From an uncultured Croceitalea sp. (GTDB taxonomy: Bacteria; Bacteroidota; Bacteroidia; Flavobacteriales; Flavobacteriaceae): 32,687 bases of DNA. The stretch is from NCBI GenBank assembly GCA_937959125.1, contig CALGQU010000029.1:1-32687 (forward strand), written 5' to 3'. A program made the translations under genes and the position numbers. Below the pieces are notes generated by a model that saw only the letters and a list, made by a program, of their open reading frames with translations, was not told where the DNA came from and ran no database searches. This document shows, in pieces, positions 7,235 to 14,690 of the stretch (within the stretch, counting starts at the first letter, position 1; the number at the start of each line of letters is the position of its first letter).

Positions 7235-10111
7235 ATGGAGAACTACGATTTTAGAAAAATCGAACAAAAGTGGCAACGGTTTTGGGCAAACGACCAAACG
7301 TTCAAAGCGGATAACGATTCTGATAGACCTAAGTTTTATACTTTGTCCATGTTCCCCTACCCTTCCGGTGCCGGTCTGCATGTAGGGCATCCTTTGGGGT
7401 ATATTGCGGGAGATATCTATGCGCGTTATAAAAAACACAAAGGGTTCAACGTCTTGCACCCCATGGGTTACGATTCTTTTGGATTGCCGGCGGAGCAATA
7501 TGCGATTCAGACCGGGCAGCATCCGGCCATTACTACGGAGCAGAATATCAATAGGTACCGGGAGCAGTTGGACAGGCTGGGTTTTTCCTTTGATTGGAGC
7601 CGGGAAGTGCGTACCTCTAATCCGGAGTATTATAAATGGACACAATGGGTCTTTATACAATTGTTCAACTCTTGGTATAATAAAGATGCAGATAAGGCAG
7701 AAGCTGTGGAAAGCTTGGTTGCCCTTTTTGAAAAGGAAGGCAATAGTAAAGTAAATGCGGTCTGTGATGACGATGTACAATCATTTTCTGCGGAAGCTTG
7801 GAACGGTTTTTCAGCAAAAGAAAAACAAGAACAGCTCTTAAAATATAGATTGACGTATTTGGCGGATGCCGAAGTCAATTGGTGTCCCGCTTTGGGGACC
7901 GTGCTCGCCAATGATGAAATTGTCAATGGCGTTTCAGAACGTGGTGGACATCCGGTAGTCCGTAAAAAAATGACGCAATGGATGATGCGCATTACCGCCT
8001 ACGCGCAGCGTTTGCTGGACGGTTTGGATACCATAGATTGGCCACAACCCTTAAAAGATTCCCAGACCAACTGGATCGGTCGATCGGAAGGCGCTGAGGT
8101 CAGTTTTAAAATCCTCCCCCCAGCCCCCTCTATCGGAGCGGGTCAGGGGGAGGGCACTATCCAGGTATTCACCACCCGTCCCGATACTATTTTTGGGGTT
8201 TCCTTTATGACCTTGGCGCCAGAGCATGAGTTGGTCGCTAAAATCACTACGGACGATCAAAAAGCGGAGGTCGAAGCCTATGTGCAAGCAACGGCCAAAC
8301 GTTCCGAGCGTGATCGTATGGCAGATGTAAAAACAATTTCCGGGGCATTTACCGGGGCGTATGCCGAGCATCCCTTTACCAAAAAACCCGTACCTATTTG
8401 GATCGGGGATTATGTCTTGGCGGGCTATGGTACCGGAGCGGTGATGTCCGTACCCTGCGGGGATCAACGGGATTACGATTTTGCAAAGCATTTTGGCATT
8501 GACATTCCCAATATTTTTGAAGGTGTCGATATTTCTGAAGAGGCCTTTTCCGATAAGGGCAAAACAATTATCGCCAATTCCGATTTCTTGAACGGCTTGC
8601 CTTATAAAAAAGCGGTCAAACGTGCCATTTTTGAGTTGGAGCAGCTGGGCCAAGGAAAGGGAAAGATCAATTACAGGTTGCGGGATGCCGTTTTTAGTAG
8701 ACAGCGGTATTGGGGGGAGCCTTTTCCGGTCTATTATGATGCGGAGGGAATGCCGCAAATGATTGGAGAAGAGCATTTGCCCATCAAATTACCGGAAGTG
8801 GAAAAATACCTCCCTACGGAAACCGGGGAACCGCCATTGGGCAACGCTACACATTGGGCTTGGGATACCAACACGAATACGGTGGTGAGTAACGAAAAGC
8901 TATCATTGCGAGCGGAGTCGAGAGAAGAAGGTTTTGTGGATAACGGTATCTACCCCTTGGAACTGAACACCATGCCCGGTTGGGCGGGAAGCTCACAATA
9001 CTTTAATAGGTATATGGACCCCAGAAATGTCGATGCCATTTATTCCAAAGAAGCGATAAGCTATTGGGAAGATGTGGACCTCTACATTGGGGGTAGCGAA
9101 CACGCTACCGGCCATTTGTTGTACAGCCGTTTTTGGCAGAAGTTCTTGTTTGATAGGGGCATTGCCCCCAAGGATGAGTTTGCAAAGAAATTGATTAATC
9201 AAGGGATGATTACGGGGACGAGTGCTTTTGTTTATAAGGATACGGAAAGAAATGTGGTGTATTCAAGAGGATTGATTTCCGATAAGAAAGTCAACCCGGT
9301 CCATGCAGATGTTTCCTTGGTAAATGCTTCGGATGAATTGGATATTGAAGCGTTTAAAAAGTGGCGCCCTGATTTGTCTGATGCTGATTTTAAGTTAGAA
9401 AATGGAAAATTCGTAGTTGGTCGCGAAGTCGAAAAAATGTCCAAGTCCAAGTACAATGTCGTCAATCCCGATGCTATTTGTGATGAATATGGGGCGGATT
9501 CTTTGCGTTTGTATGAGATGTTCTTGGGGCCTTTGGAGCAGTCCAAACCTTGGAATACTTCCGGGATAACGGGAGTACACGGCTTCCTTAAAAAACTATG
9601 GAAACTATATTCCGCCCTTGAGGGGGGCGAAGCGGGTGTTGAACCTTCCGATGAAAACCTGAAAACCCTGCATAAAACGATTAAAAAGGTAGAAGAGGAT
9701 ATTGAAAACTTCAGTTTTAACACCTCGGTTTCCACTTTTATGATCTGTGTGAACGAATTAACCGCCCAAAAATGCACCAGTAAAGCCATTTTAGAACCTT
9801 TGGCCATTTTGGTTTCGCCTTACGCCCCACATATTGCGGAGGAACTTTGGGAGAAATTGGGGAATAGGCAATCTATCGCAGCGGCTCCCTTTCCTAAGTT
9901 TGAGGAAAAGTATTTGGTGGAAAGCAGCAAGGAATATCCTATCTCCTTTAATGGAAAAATGCGCTTTACCATGGAGTTGCCATTGGATTTGAGCAAGGAA
10001 CAAATAGAGGAGGCGGTCATGGCCAATGAAAAAACGATGCAGCAATTGGACGGGAGAACACCTAAAAAGGTAATTGTAGTGCCGGGAAAGATTGTCAACA
10101 TCGTGGGATAG
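7235..10111 (+). CDS. leuS: leucyl-tRNA synthetase with two unusual in-frame inserts
   Basis: This class I synthetase charges tRNA-Leu. The HIGH motif is HVGH at residues 49-52 and KMSKS is exact at 734-738. The editing (CP1) domain is recognisable by FTTRPDTIFGV and GTGAVMSVPCGD, and the NTMPGWAGSS region precedes the second half of the catalytic site. At 958 aa it belongs to the long Bacteroidetes form, with an acidic insert near 145-190. Compared with flavobacterial LeuRS as I remember it, two loops are about 9-11 residues longer: around 293-306 (ILPPAPSIGAGQGEG) in the editing domain and around 556-565 (LSLRAESREEG) before the NTMPGW motif. Their DNA resembles intergenic repeats (see findings). 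The frame is intact throughout, so the enzyme should be functional. SemiSWEET follows after 80 bp. Confidence 0.97.
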   Translation: MENYDFRKIEQKWQRFWANDQTFKADNDSDRPKFYTLSMFPYPSGAGLHVGHPLGYIAGDIYARYKKHKGFNVLHPMGYDSFGLPAEQYAIQTGQHPAITTEQNINRYREQLDRLGFSFDWSREVRTSNPEYYKWTQWVFIQLFNSWYNKDADKAEAVESLVALFEKEGNSKVNAVCDDDVQSFSAEAWNGFSAKEKQEQLLKYRLTYLADAEVNWCPALGTVLANDEIVNGVSERGGHPVVRKKMTQWMMRITAYAQRLLDGLDTIDWPQPLKDSQTNWIGRSEGAEVSFKILPPAPSIGAGQGEGTIQVFTTRPDTIFGVSFMTLAPEHELVAKITTDDQKAEVEAYVQATAKRSERDRMADVKTISGAFTGAYAEHPFTKKPVPIWIGDYVLAGYGTGAVMSVPCGDQRDYDFAKHFGIDIPNIFEGVDISEEAFSDKGKTIIANSDFLNGLPYKKAVKRAIFELEQLGQGKGKINYRLRDAVFSRQRYWGEPFPVYYDAEGMPQMIGEEHLPIKLPEVEKYLPTETGEPPLGNATHWAWDTNTNTVVSNEKLSLRAESREEGFVDNGIYPLELNTMPGWAGSSQYFNRYMDPRNVDAIYSKEAISYWEDVDLYIGGSEHATGHLLYSRFWQKFLFDRGIAPKDEFAKKLINQGMITGTSAFVYKDTERNVVYSRGLISDKKVNPVHADVSLVNASDELDIEAFKKWRPDLSDADFKLENGKFVVGREVEKMSKSKYNVVNPDAICDEYGADSLRLYEMFLGPLEQSKPWNTSGITGVHGFLKKLWKLYSALEGGEAGVEPSDENLKTLHKTIKKVEEDIENFSFNTSVSTFMICVNELTAQKCTSKAILEPLAILVSPYAPHIAEELWEKLGNRQSIAAAPFPKFEEKYLVESSKEYPISFNGKMRFTMELPLDLSKEQIEEAVMANEKTMQQLDGRTPKKVIVVPGKIVNIVG
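8113..8153. repeat. repeat-like hairpin insert inside leuS (copy 1)
   Basis: The stretch starts CCTCCCCC (8113-8120) and ends GGGGGAGG (8146-8153), a perfect 8-bp inverted repeat around a 25-nt spacer. It is far richer in C and G runs than the surrounding gene. It encodes the extra LPPAPSIGAGQGEG residues of the LeuRS editing domain and keeps the frame. C-run/G-run bounded hairpins of this look also occur between genes at 30600-30850. Confidence 0.6.
8899..8931. repeat. repeat-like insert inside leuS (copy 2)
   Basis: The core TCATTGCGAGCGGAGTCGAG encodes the extra SLRAESREEG residues of LeuRS. It strongly resembles the 'TCATTGCGAGCG..' type short dispersed repeats that I recall from intergenic DNA of Bacteroidetes genomes. 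It lies at a loop position that is shorter in relatives as I remember them. The identity is by recall, not by search. Confidence 0.5.
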
Positions 10112-10191
10112 TGGGTTATTGGGATTGCAGTTTTTATTAAGGGTTTTACCTAATACGGAAGGAATTCAAGAAATACCTAAAGTCAAAAGTT

Positions 10192-10446
10192 ATGGCATCA
10201 GAAGAAATAATTGGGCTTATTGCAGCCGCCTTGACCACATCCTCTTTTGTGCCACAGGTATATAAGGCTTGGAAATTTAATTCTACAAAAGATATTTCCA
10301 TGACCATGTATTTGGTCTTTTGTACGGGAACCGTGCTATGGTTAATCTATGGGATTCGCATTGACAGTTTGAGCATCGTTATTGCCAATGCCGTCACCAT
10401 GTTACTTTCTTTGCTGATCATCATCGCCAAACTAAAGTTCAAGTAA
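10192..10446 (+). CDS. SemiSWEET-family sugar transporter
   Basis: The protein is 84 aa with three predicted membrane helices (about 5-22, 40-57, 62-80). It carries the PQ-loop signature in helix 1 (ALTTSSFVPQVYKAW, residues 13-27), followed by STKDISMTMYLVFCTG, typical of bacterial SemiSWEETs. These half-transporters dimerise to form a sugar uniporter in the inner membrane. The substrate cannot be read from sequence. It lies 80 bp after leuS on the same strand with no terminator between, so it may be read through from leuS. No obvious terminator follows. Confidence 0.9.
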   Translation: MASEEIIGLIAAALTTSSFVPQVYKAWKFNSTKDISMTMYLVFCTGTVLWLIYGIRIDSLSIVIANAVTMLLSLLIIIAKLKFK

Positions 10447-10865
10447 GTTTTATTCTCTTTGTTTATCCATTTTGGTATGCGGGTCCGGGTAATCCCTAGG
10501 CTTACATCCCAATGTAAAAAAGCTTCGCTATTTTGTTTTGAAATGTTTCCGTATATAGATTCACTCCTAAAGCCATCATACCAATATATTTTTCAGGTAA
10601 TGCATAGAAGGGTTGACAATTTATAGATTTTAAACACTTCAAATAATGAATATCATAAGACAACTATATTTAAATGAAACAACCGCCTATAAAAAGGGAT
10701 GGGATTCATAAAAAATGATATTATAAATAGTATACCCCATAAAATTATAGGGGTTATATATAAAAAACATTAACTTTTTTAAGTTAGACCCTATTTTTTA
10801 GTGATTTTACTTTTAAAATAGATTTTTTTACTTCAAATTTGGGGCTGTAATCAAATACATAAAAA
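10447..10865. promoter_or_regulatory. 419-bp AT-rich region upstream of ald with two palindromes
   Basis: No gene is seen. The last ~200 bp are very AT-rich. Two dyads stand out: ACCCC-N11-GGGGT at 10734-10754, flanked by TATA on both sides, and TAACTT-TTTT-AAGTTA at 10771-10786, a perfect 6-bp dyad. Both lie 80-130 bp before the ald ATG. CAAATTTG near 10835 is one base from the TAnnTTTG -7 box, which would place the dyads at or upstream of the promoter as candidate operators. In other bacteria ald is often controlled by Lrp/AsnC-type regulators; the regulator here is unknown. Confidence 0.5.
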
Positions 10866-11969
10866 ATGATCGTTGGTGTTCCAAAAGAAATTAAGAACAA
10901 CGAAAGCCGGGTAGGGATGACTCCGGCTGGCGTTTTTGAATTGGTTAAAAACAGCCATAAGGTATACGTGCAGACCGGTGCCGGGGAGGGCAGTGGTTTT
11001 TTTGATAGGGATTACCAACAGGTTGGGGCCGTAATTCTGGATACGATTGGCCAAGTATATGCCATGAGCGACATGATTGTTAAGGTCAAGGAACCTATAG
11101 CCCAAGAATATGACTTGGTGCAAGAAGGCCAGATCGTGTTTGCTTATTTTCATTTTGCCTCCAGTGAAACCTTGACCGGGGCCATGATCAAGCAAAAAGG
11201 AATCTGTATTGCCTATGAAACCGTAGAAGATGAAGATGGTGGTCTCCCATTGTTAACGCCAATGTCCGAAGTAGCCGGTAGAATGGCCATACAGCAAGGG
11301 GCCAAATATTTGGAGAAGCCTGTAAAAGGACGTGGGGTATTATTAGGTGGTGTTCCTGGGGTGGCACCGGGCCGTGTTTTGGTCTTGGGGGCGGGTACGG
11401 TTGGCATACAAGCTGCTAAAATGGCAGCAGGGCTGGGCGCCCATGTCACCATTTTGGATGTCAATATGAAACGGCTCCGCTATGTAAACGACGTGATGCC
11501 CCCACATGTGGTTACGGAATTTTCCAATGAGTACAACATAAGAAAACACATCAAGGACCATGACCTTATCGTTGGTGGTGTGTTGCTGAAAGGGGCAAAG
11601 GCACCAAATTTGATCACTAGGGACATGTTGAAGGATATGCGCCCCGGGACCGTCATTGTTGATGTGGCCGTGGATCAAGGGGGTTGTGTAGAAACTACGA
11701 AGCCTACGACCCATCAAGACCCCGTTTATATTGTAGATGACGTGGTTCACTATTCCGTTGCCAATATGCCTGGTGCAGTGCCTTATACCTCTACGGTAGC
11801 CCTTACCAATGTGACCTTGCCCTATGTTTTAAAATTGGCCAACAAGGGTTGGCAAAGCGCTTGTAGAATGGATAGATCCTTGGAAAAAGGATTGAATATT
11901 GTGCAAGGCAAAGTGGTATATAAAGAAATAGCGGAGAGTTTTACCTTAGAAGTTCCCGTGTTGCTATAA
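10866..11969 (+). CDS. ald: alanine dehydrogenase
   Basis: This NAD-dependent enzyme interconverts L-alanine with pyruvate and ammonium in the cytoplasm. The 367-aa length matches the family. Active-site residues fall at the classical positions: Arg15 (NNESRVGMTP), Lys75 (VKVKEP), His96 (FAYFHF) and Asp270 (DVAVDQGG). The nucleotide-binding glycine motif GAGTVG lies at about 174-179. It is preceded by a long AT-rich region with palindromes and followed by a strong terminator, so it is a single-gene transcript. An Lrp/AsnC regulator is encoded about 3.6 kb away beside a saccharopine dehydrogenase-like gene; whether it acts on ald is not shown. Confidence 0.97.
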   Translation: MIVGVPKEIKNNESRVGMTPAGVFELVKNSHKVYVQTGAGEGSGFFDRDYQQVGAVILDTIGQVYAMSDMIVKVKEPIAQEYDLVQEGQIVFAYFHFASSETLTGAMIKQKGICIAYETVEDEDGGLPLLTPMSEVAGRMAIQQGAKYLEKPVKGRGVLLGGVPGVAPGRVLVLGAGTVGIQAAKMAAGLGAHVTILDVNMKRLRYVNDVMPPHVVTEFSNEYNIRKHIKDHDLIVGGVLLKGAKAPNLITRDMLKDMRPGTVIVDVAVDQGGCVETTKPTTHQDPVYIVDDVVHYSVANMPGAVPYTSTVALTNVTLPYVLKLANKGWQSACRMDRSLEKGLNIVQGKVVYKEIAESFTLEVPVLL

Positions 11970-11991
11970 CGAACAATTTGTCAGTTGACGC

Positions 11992-12040
11992 ACCCCGTCA
12001 TGTCTTGATTGACTAACTCAAGACAATTGGCGGGGTTTTT
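11992..12040 (+). terminator. strong rho-independent terminator after ald
   Basis: The outer stem is ACCCCG/CGGGGT and the inner perfect stem TGTCTTGA/TCAAGACA closes a 9-nt loop. The hairpin runs directly into GGGGTTTTTGTTT. It lies 22 bp after the ald stop. Confidence 0.9.
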
Positions 12041-12112
12041 GTTTACGTGATAGGTAAGAATGGGAAGGAACAATTTCTTCCGTATCTTTAAATTGAATTT
12101 AAAACGAAAACT

Positions 12113-12811
12113 ATGTTCGGATTTGATATAGGATATATAATAATTGCAGGTGCTTTTGGTCTCTTTAGCATGCTGGTCAGTAGAAAATTAAAAAGTAAGT
12201 TCAAGCATTATTCCAATGTACATTTAAGAAATGGAATGAGCGGGGCGGAGATTGCCCAGAAAATGTTGGATGATCATGGAATTAGGGATGTGAAAGTCAT
12301 ATCCACTCCCGGAATGCTAACGGATCACTACAATCCGCAAAACAAGACGGTTAATTTAAGTGAAGGGGTATATGCCCAGCGGAACGCGGCTGCAGCTGCG
12401 GTTGCGGCCCATGAAGTAGGACATGCGGTGCAACACGCTACCGCTTATAGTTGGTTGCAAATGCGTTCTAAAATGGTGCCTATTTTAAACATTACTTCAC
12501 GGTTTTCCATGTGGGTGATATTTGGGGGCTTGGCCTTAATGAGCACTACGGCAATTGGCGGTACCATTGCATGGGTAGGGGTGGCACTTTACGGGATAGG
12601 GACGCTTTTTAGTTTTGTAACCTTGCCGGTGGAGTACGATGCCAGTAACCGTGCTTTGGCTTGGCTCAAGAATAAAAATATGGTGAGTCAAGAAGAATAT
12701 GCAGGCGCGGAAGATGCTTTAAAATGGGCAGCAAGAACGTATGTTGTTGCCGCTATTGGAGCCTTGGCTACCTTGCTCTACTTTGCAATGCGCGTTGCCA
12801 GTAGGGATTAG
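12113..12811 (+). CDS. membrane zinc metallopeptidase (YugP/Zn_peptidase_2 family)
   Basis: The 232-aa protein has an N-terminal membrane segment (about 7-24), a soluble part with the zinc-binding motif HEVGH (residues 100-104, AAHEVGHAVQHA), and three hydrophobic segments in the C-terminal half (about 130-150, 153-175 and 208-226). PVEYDASNRALAWL after the membrane pair is characteristic of the family. It is expected to be an inner-membrane peptidase; the substrate is unknown. It stands alone between two terminators. TATCTTTA near 12084 is one base from the -7 consensus and may be the promoter. Confidence 0.92.
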   Translation: MFGFDIGYIIIAGAFGLFSMLVSRKLKSKFKHYSNVHLRNGMSGAEIAQKMLDDHGIRDVKVISTPGMLTDHYNPQNKTVNLSEGVYAQRNAAAAAVAAHEVGHAVQHATAYSWLQMRSKMVPILNITSRFSMWVIFGGLALMSTTAIGGTIAWVGVALYGIGTLFSFVTLPVEYDASNRALAWLKNKNMVSQEEYAGAEDALKWAARTYVVAAIGALATLLYFAMRVASRD

Positions 12812-12838
12812 ATTTATAAAACATCTTTAAAAACAAAG

Positions 12839-12867
12839 CCTTTCTGTATTTATGGGAAGGTTTTTTT
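12839..12867 (+). terminator. terminator after the zinc metallopeptidase
   Basis: A CCTTTC/GGGAAGG stem (one G-T pair) with a short AT-rich loop is followed by seven T, about 30 bp after the stop codon. Confidence 0.8.
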
Positions 12868-12969
12868 GGTGAAACCCGCTTTTAGAAGGTTGTAAAACCT
12901 GCTTAAAATTGTAGGTTGAATTCATCCTGCTAAAAGCAGGATTTGGGTCGATTCCGTTTATTTTTATAA

Positions 12970-13009
12970 TGAACTCATTTAGCCAATTGAAAAAGTCTAA
13001 ATGAGTTCA
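12970..13009 (+). promoter_or_regulatory. 13-bp perfect inverted repeat upstream of the Crp/Fnr gene
   Basis: TGAACTCATTTAG (12970-12982) and CTAAATGAGTTCA (12997-13009) are exact reverse complements separated by 14 nt. The right arm ends 16 nt before the TTG start and contains the ATG of a 12-codon leader frame (13001-13039) that overlaps the gene start. It could be an operator for the encoded regulator or a 5' leader hairpin controlling translation. There is no T-run, so it is not a terminator. Confidence 0.65.
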
Positions 13010-13025
13010 ATACATATCCACTGTT

Positions 13026-13604
13026 TTGAGTACCCATAACAAGCTTTTTAACAACATACAGCGTTACGTTTCCCTTTCCGATGAGGAGAAAGCTGGGATA
13101 ATCGGGATTTGCACCGAGTCCAGAATTAAAAAACGCCAATATATTGAGCAACCCGGTTATGTAAGTGGATACAGAAATTATGTGGTTAAAGGTGCTTTTC
13201 GGTCGTTTTTTCTTAGTAATGAAGGCAAGGAACACACGGTACAAATCGCCATTGACGACTGGTTTGTGAGCGATTTTTACAGTTATATTACCCAAACCCC
13301 CGCAACACTTTTTGTAGAGGCTTTGGAAGATTCCCTAATTCTTAGGATGCCGTATGATAAAGTGGAACCTTTGTGTGCCCAATACCATGTGTTATGCGAA
13401 TATTTTAGGGTAACTACGGAAAAAGCCTTTGCGTATTCACGCAAGCGGACCTTATCCAACATAAGTAAGTCAGCGGAGGAACGTTACCTAGAATTTCTTG
13501 GCATGTATCCGGATATGGTACAAAGAATCCCACAAAAGATTATAGCTTCCTATCTTGGCATCACCCCGGAATTTTTGAGTAAAATCAGGAAAAACTTAAA
13601 ATAG
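13026..13604 (+). CDS. Crp/Fnr-family transcription regulator (TTG start)
   Basis: The 192-aa protein has an N-terminal cyclic-nucleotide-binding-type domain (about 10-125; VVKGAFRSFFLSNEGKEHTVQIAIDDWFVSDFYSY is typical of flavobacterial members). A linker helix follows, then a short C-terminal helix-turn-helix (about 160-190, IPQKIIASYLGITPEFLSKIRK). No Fnr-type cysteine cluster is seen. The only in-frame start giving a full domain is TTG at 13026; the next Met falls in the middle of the sensor domain. The upstream ATG at 13001 is out of frame and opens a 12-codon ORF overlapping the TTG. An SDR oxidoreductase follows on the same strand and may be a target. The effector is unknown. Confidence 0.88.
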   Translation: MSTHNKLFNNIQRYVSLSDEEKAGIIGICTESRIKKRQYIEQPGYVSGYRNYVVKGAFRSFFLSNEGKEHTVQIAIDDWFVSDFYSYITQTPATLFVEALEDSLILRMPYDKVEPLCAQYHVLCEYFRVTTEKAFAYSRKRTLSNISKSAEERYLEFLGMYPDMVQRIPQKIIASYLGITPEFLSKIRKNLK

Positions 13605-13787
13605 CGTGAGTTCGATATAAAAAAGCCAGTTAGACACATAAAAGGTCGAGAAATTATAAAAACATCCGTTTGAACTAGGTCTCAACTTTAATTTATCTTG
13701 AACTCAGCCGAAAGGTTTAACCAGGCAAATAACATAAAGTATTAAAAATCAAATAGTTAAAAAATATATATCAAGCTCATGTTAACA

Positions 13788-13812
13788 TAGATTAAGGATC
13801 TTTATTAATCTA
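13788..13812 (+). promoter_or_regulatory. inverted repeat (candidate operator) upstream of the SDR gene
   Basis: TAGATTAA (13788-13795) and TTAATCTA (13805-13812) form a perfect 8-bp dyad with a 9-nt spacer, 57 bp before the SDR ATG. A -7-like GAATTTTG lies near 13841, so the dyad sits just upstream of the probable promoter. A site for the neighbouring Crp/Fnr protein is plausible, although it does not match the TGTGA-N6-TCACA consensus. Confidence 0.45.
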
Positions 13813-13868
13813 GCTTATTTTAAACCTGCGTAACATGGTGGAATTTTGCAGTATAACAAAGAAAAGAA

Positions 13869-14690
13869 ATGGATAAAAAAGTTTGGTTGATTACAGGTGT
13901 ATCCAGTGGCCTTGGAAAAGCTTTAGCTGAAAGCGTTATGGAAACTGGCGATTATGTAATAGGCACCCTGCGCAAAAAAGAACAGCTAAAAGCGTTCAAT
14001 ATGATAAACGAGGGAAAAGGACATGCCGTTTTGTTGGATATTACCGATTATGACAGCATAGTTGAAACCGTAAAAGCTATACCCCAAATCGACGTTTTAG
14101 TCAATAATGCGGGGGTCGGCTTCGTTGGGGCAATTGAGGAAACCACGCTAGAAGAGACGCGTGCAATTTTTGAATCCAATTTTTTTGGGACCTTAAAAAT
14201 GACACAGGAAGTGCTCCCAAAAATGCGCGAAAAAGGCAATGGGGATATCGTTCAGATATCATCCCATGGGGGTATAAAAGCCTTTGCAGGGTTTGGAATT
14301 TACAATGCCAGTAAGTTTGCATTGGAAGGTTTTAGCGAAGCCTTACAACAAGAAGTAGAACCCTTGGGCATACGGGTGACCTTAGTAGAGCCAGGGCCGT
14401 TTCGCACCAATTTTGCGGCAGGGAGCTTAAAAGAGGCGAAAAAAGAACTAAGGGCCTATGATGCTACGGCCGGACAGTTTAGACGGAATTTAAAAGGGGT
14501 AGATGGTAAGCAAGAAGGGCATCCGGTTAAGGCGGCTAGGGCAATTATAGCTAAAGTAAATTCCCAATCACAAGGACTACGACTGCCGTTGGGAACGATT
14601 CCACTTAAAACCATTGGAATGAAACTGGAAAGTGTGCAACAAGATTTGGAACTTTACCGCACTATTGCCCAAGCTGCGGTTTACGATTAA
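13869..14690 (+). CDS. short-chain dehydrogenase/reductase (classical SDR)
   Basis: The 273-aa protein has a Rossmann fold with cofactor motif TGVSSGLG at residues 9-16, NNAG after beta-4 (LVNNAGVGFVGAIEE) and the catalytic Ser132, Tyr145 and Lys149 (IYNASKFALEG) at normal SDR spacing. A C-terminal extension (about 190-273) resembles SDRs annotated as 'oxidoreductase' in flavobacteria. The substrate cannot be deduced. It follows the Crp/Fnr gene after 264 bp holding a candidate operator. Its TAA overlaps the stop of the convergent LpxR-like gene. Confidence 0.92.
   Translation: MDKKVWLITGVSSGLGKALAESVMETGDYVIGTLRKKEQLKAFNMINEGKGHAVLLDITDYDSIVETVKAIPQIDVLVNNAGVGFVGAIEETTLEETRAIFESNFFGTLKMTQEVLPKMREKGNGDIVQISSHGGIKAFAGFGIYNASKFALEGFSEALQQEVEPLGIRVTLVEPGPFRTNFAAGSLKEAKKELRAYDATAGQFRRNLKGVDGKQEGHPVKAARAIIAKVNSQSQGLRLPLGTIPLKTIGMKLESVQQDLELYRTIAQAAVYD

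Noticed and set aside
7220-7780. 186-aa minus-strand ORF
   Set aside because: It is an antisense shadow of leuS with no recognisable domain.
7901-8200. leuS as a disrupted pseudogene because of odd inserts
   Set aside because: The reading frame is intact from the HIGH motif to the C-terminus, and KMSKS and the editing motifs are preserved.
8051-8776. 241-aa minus-strand ORF opposite leuS
   Set aside because: It is an antisense shadow; the leuS motifs are continuous on the other strand.
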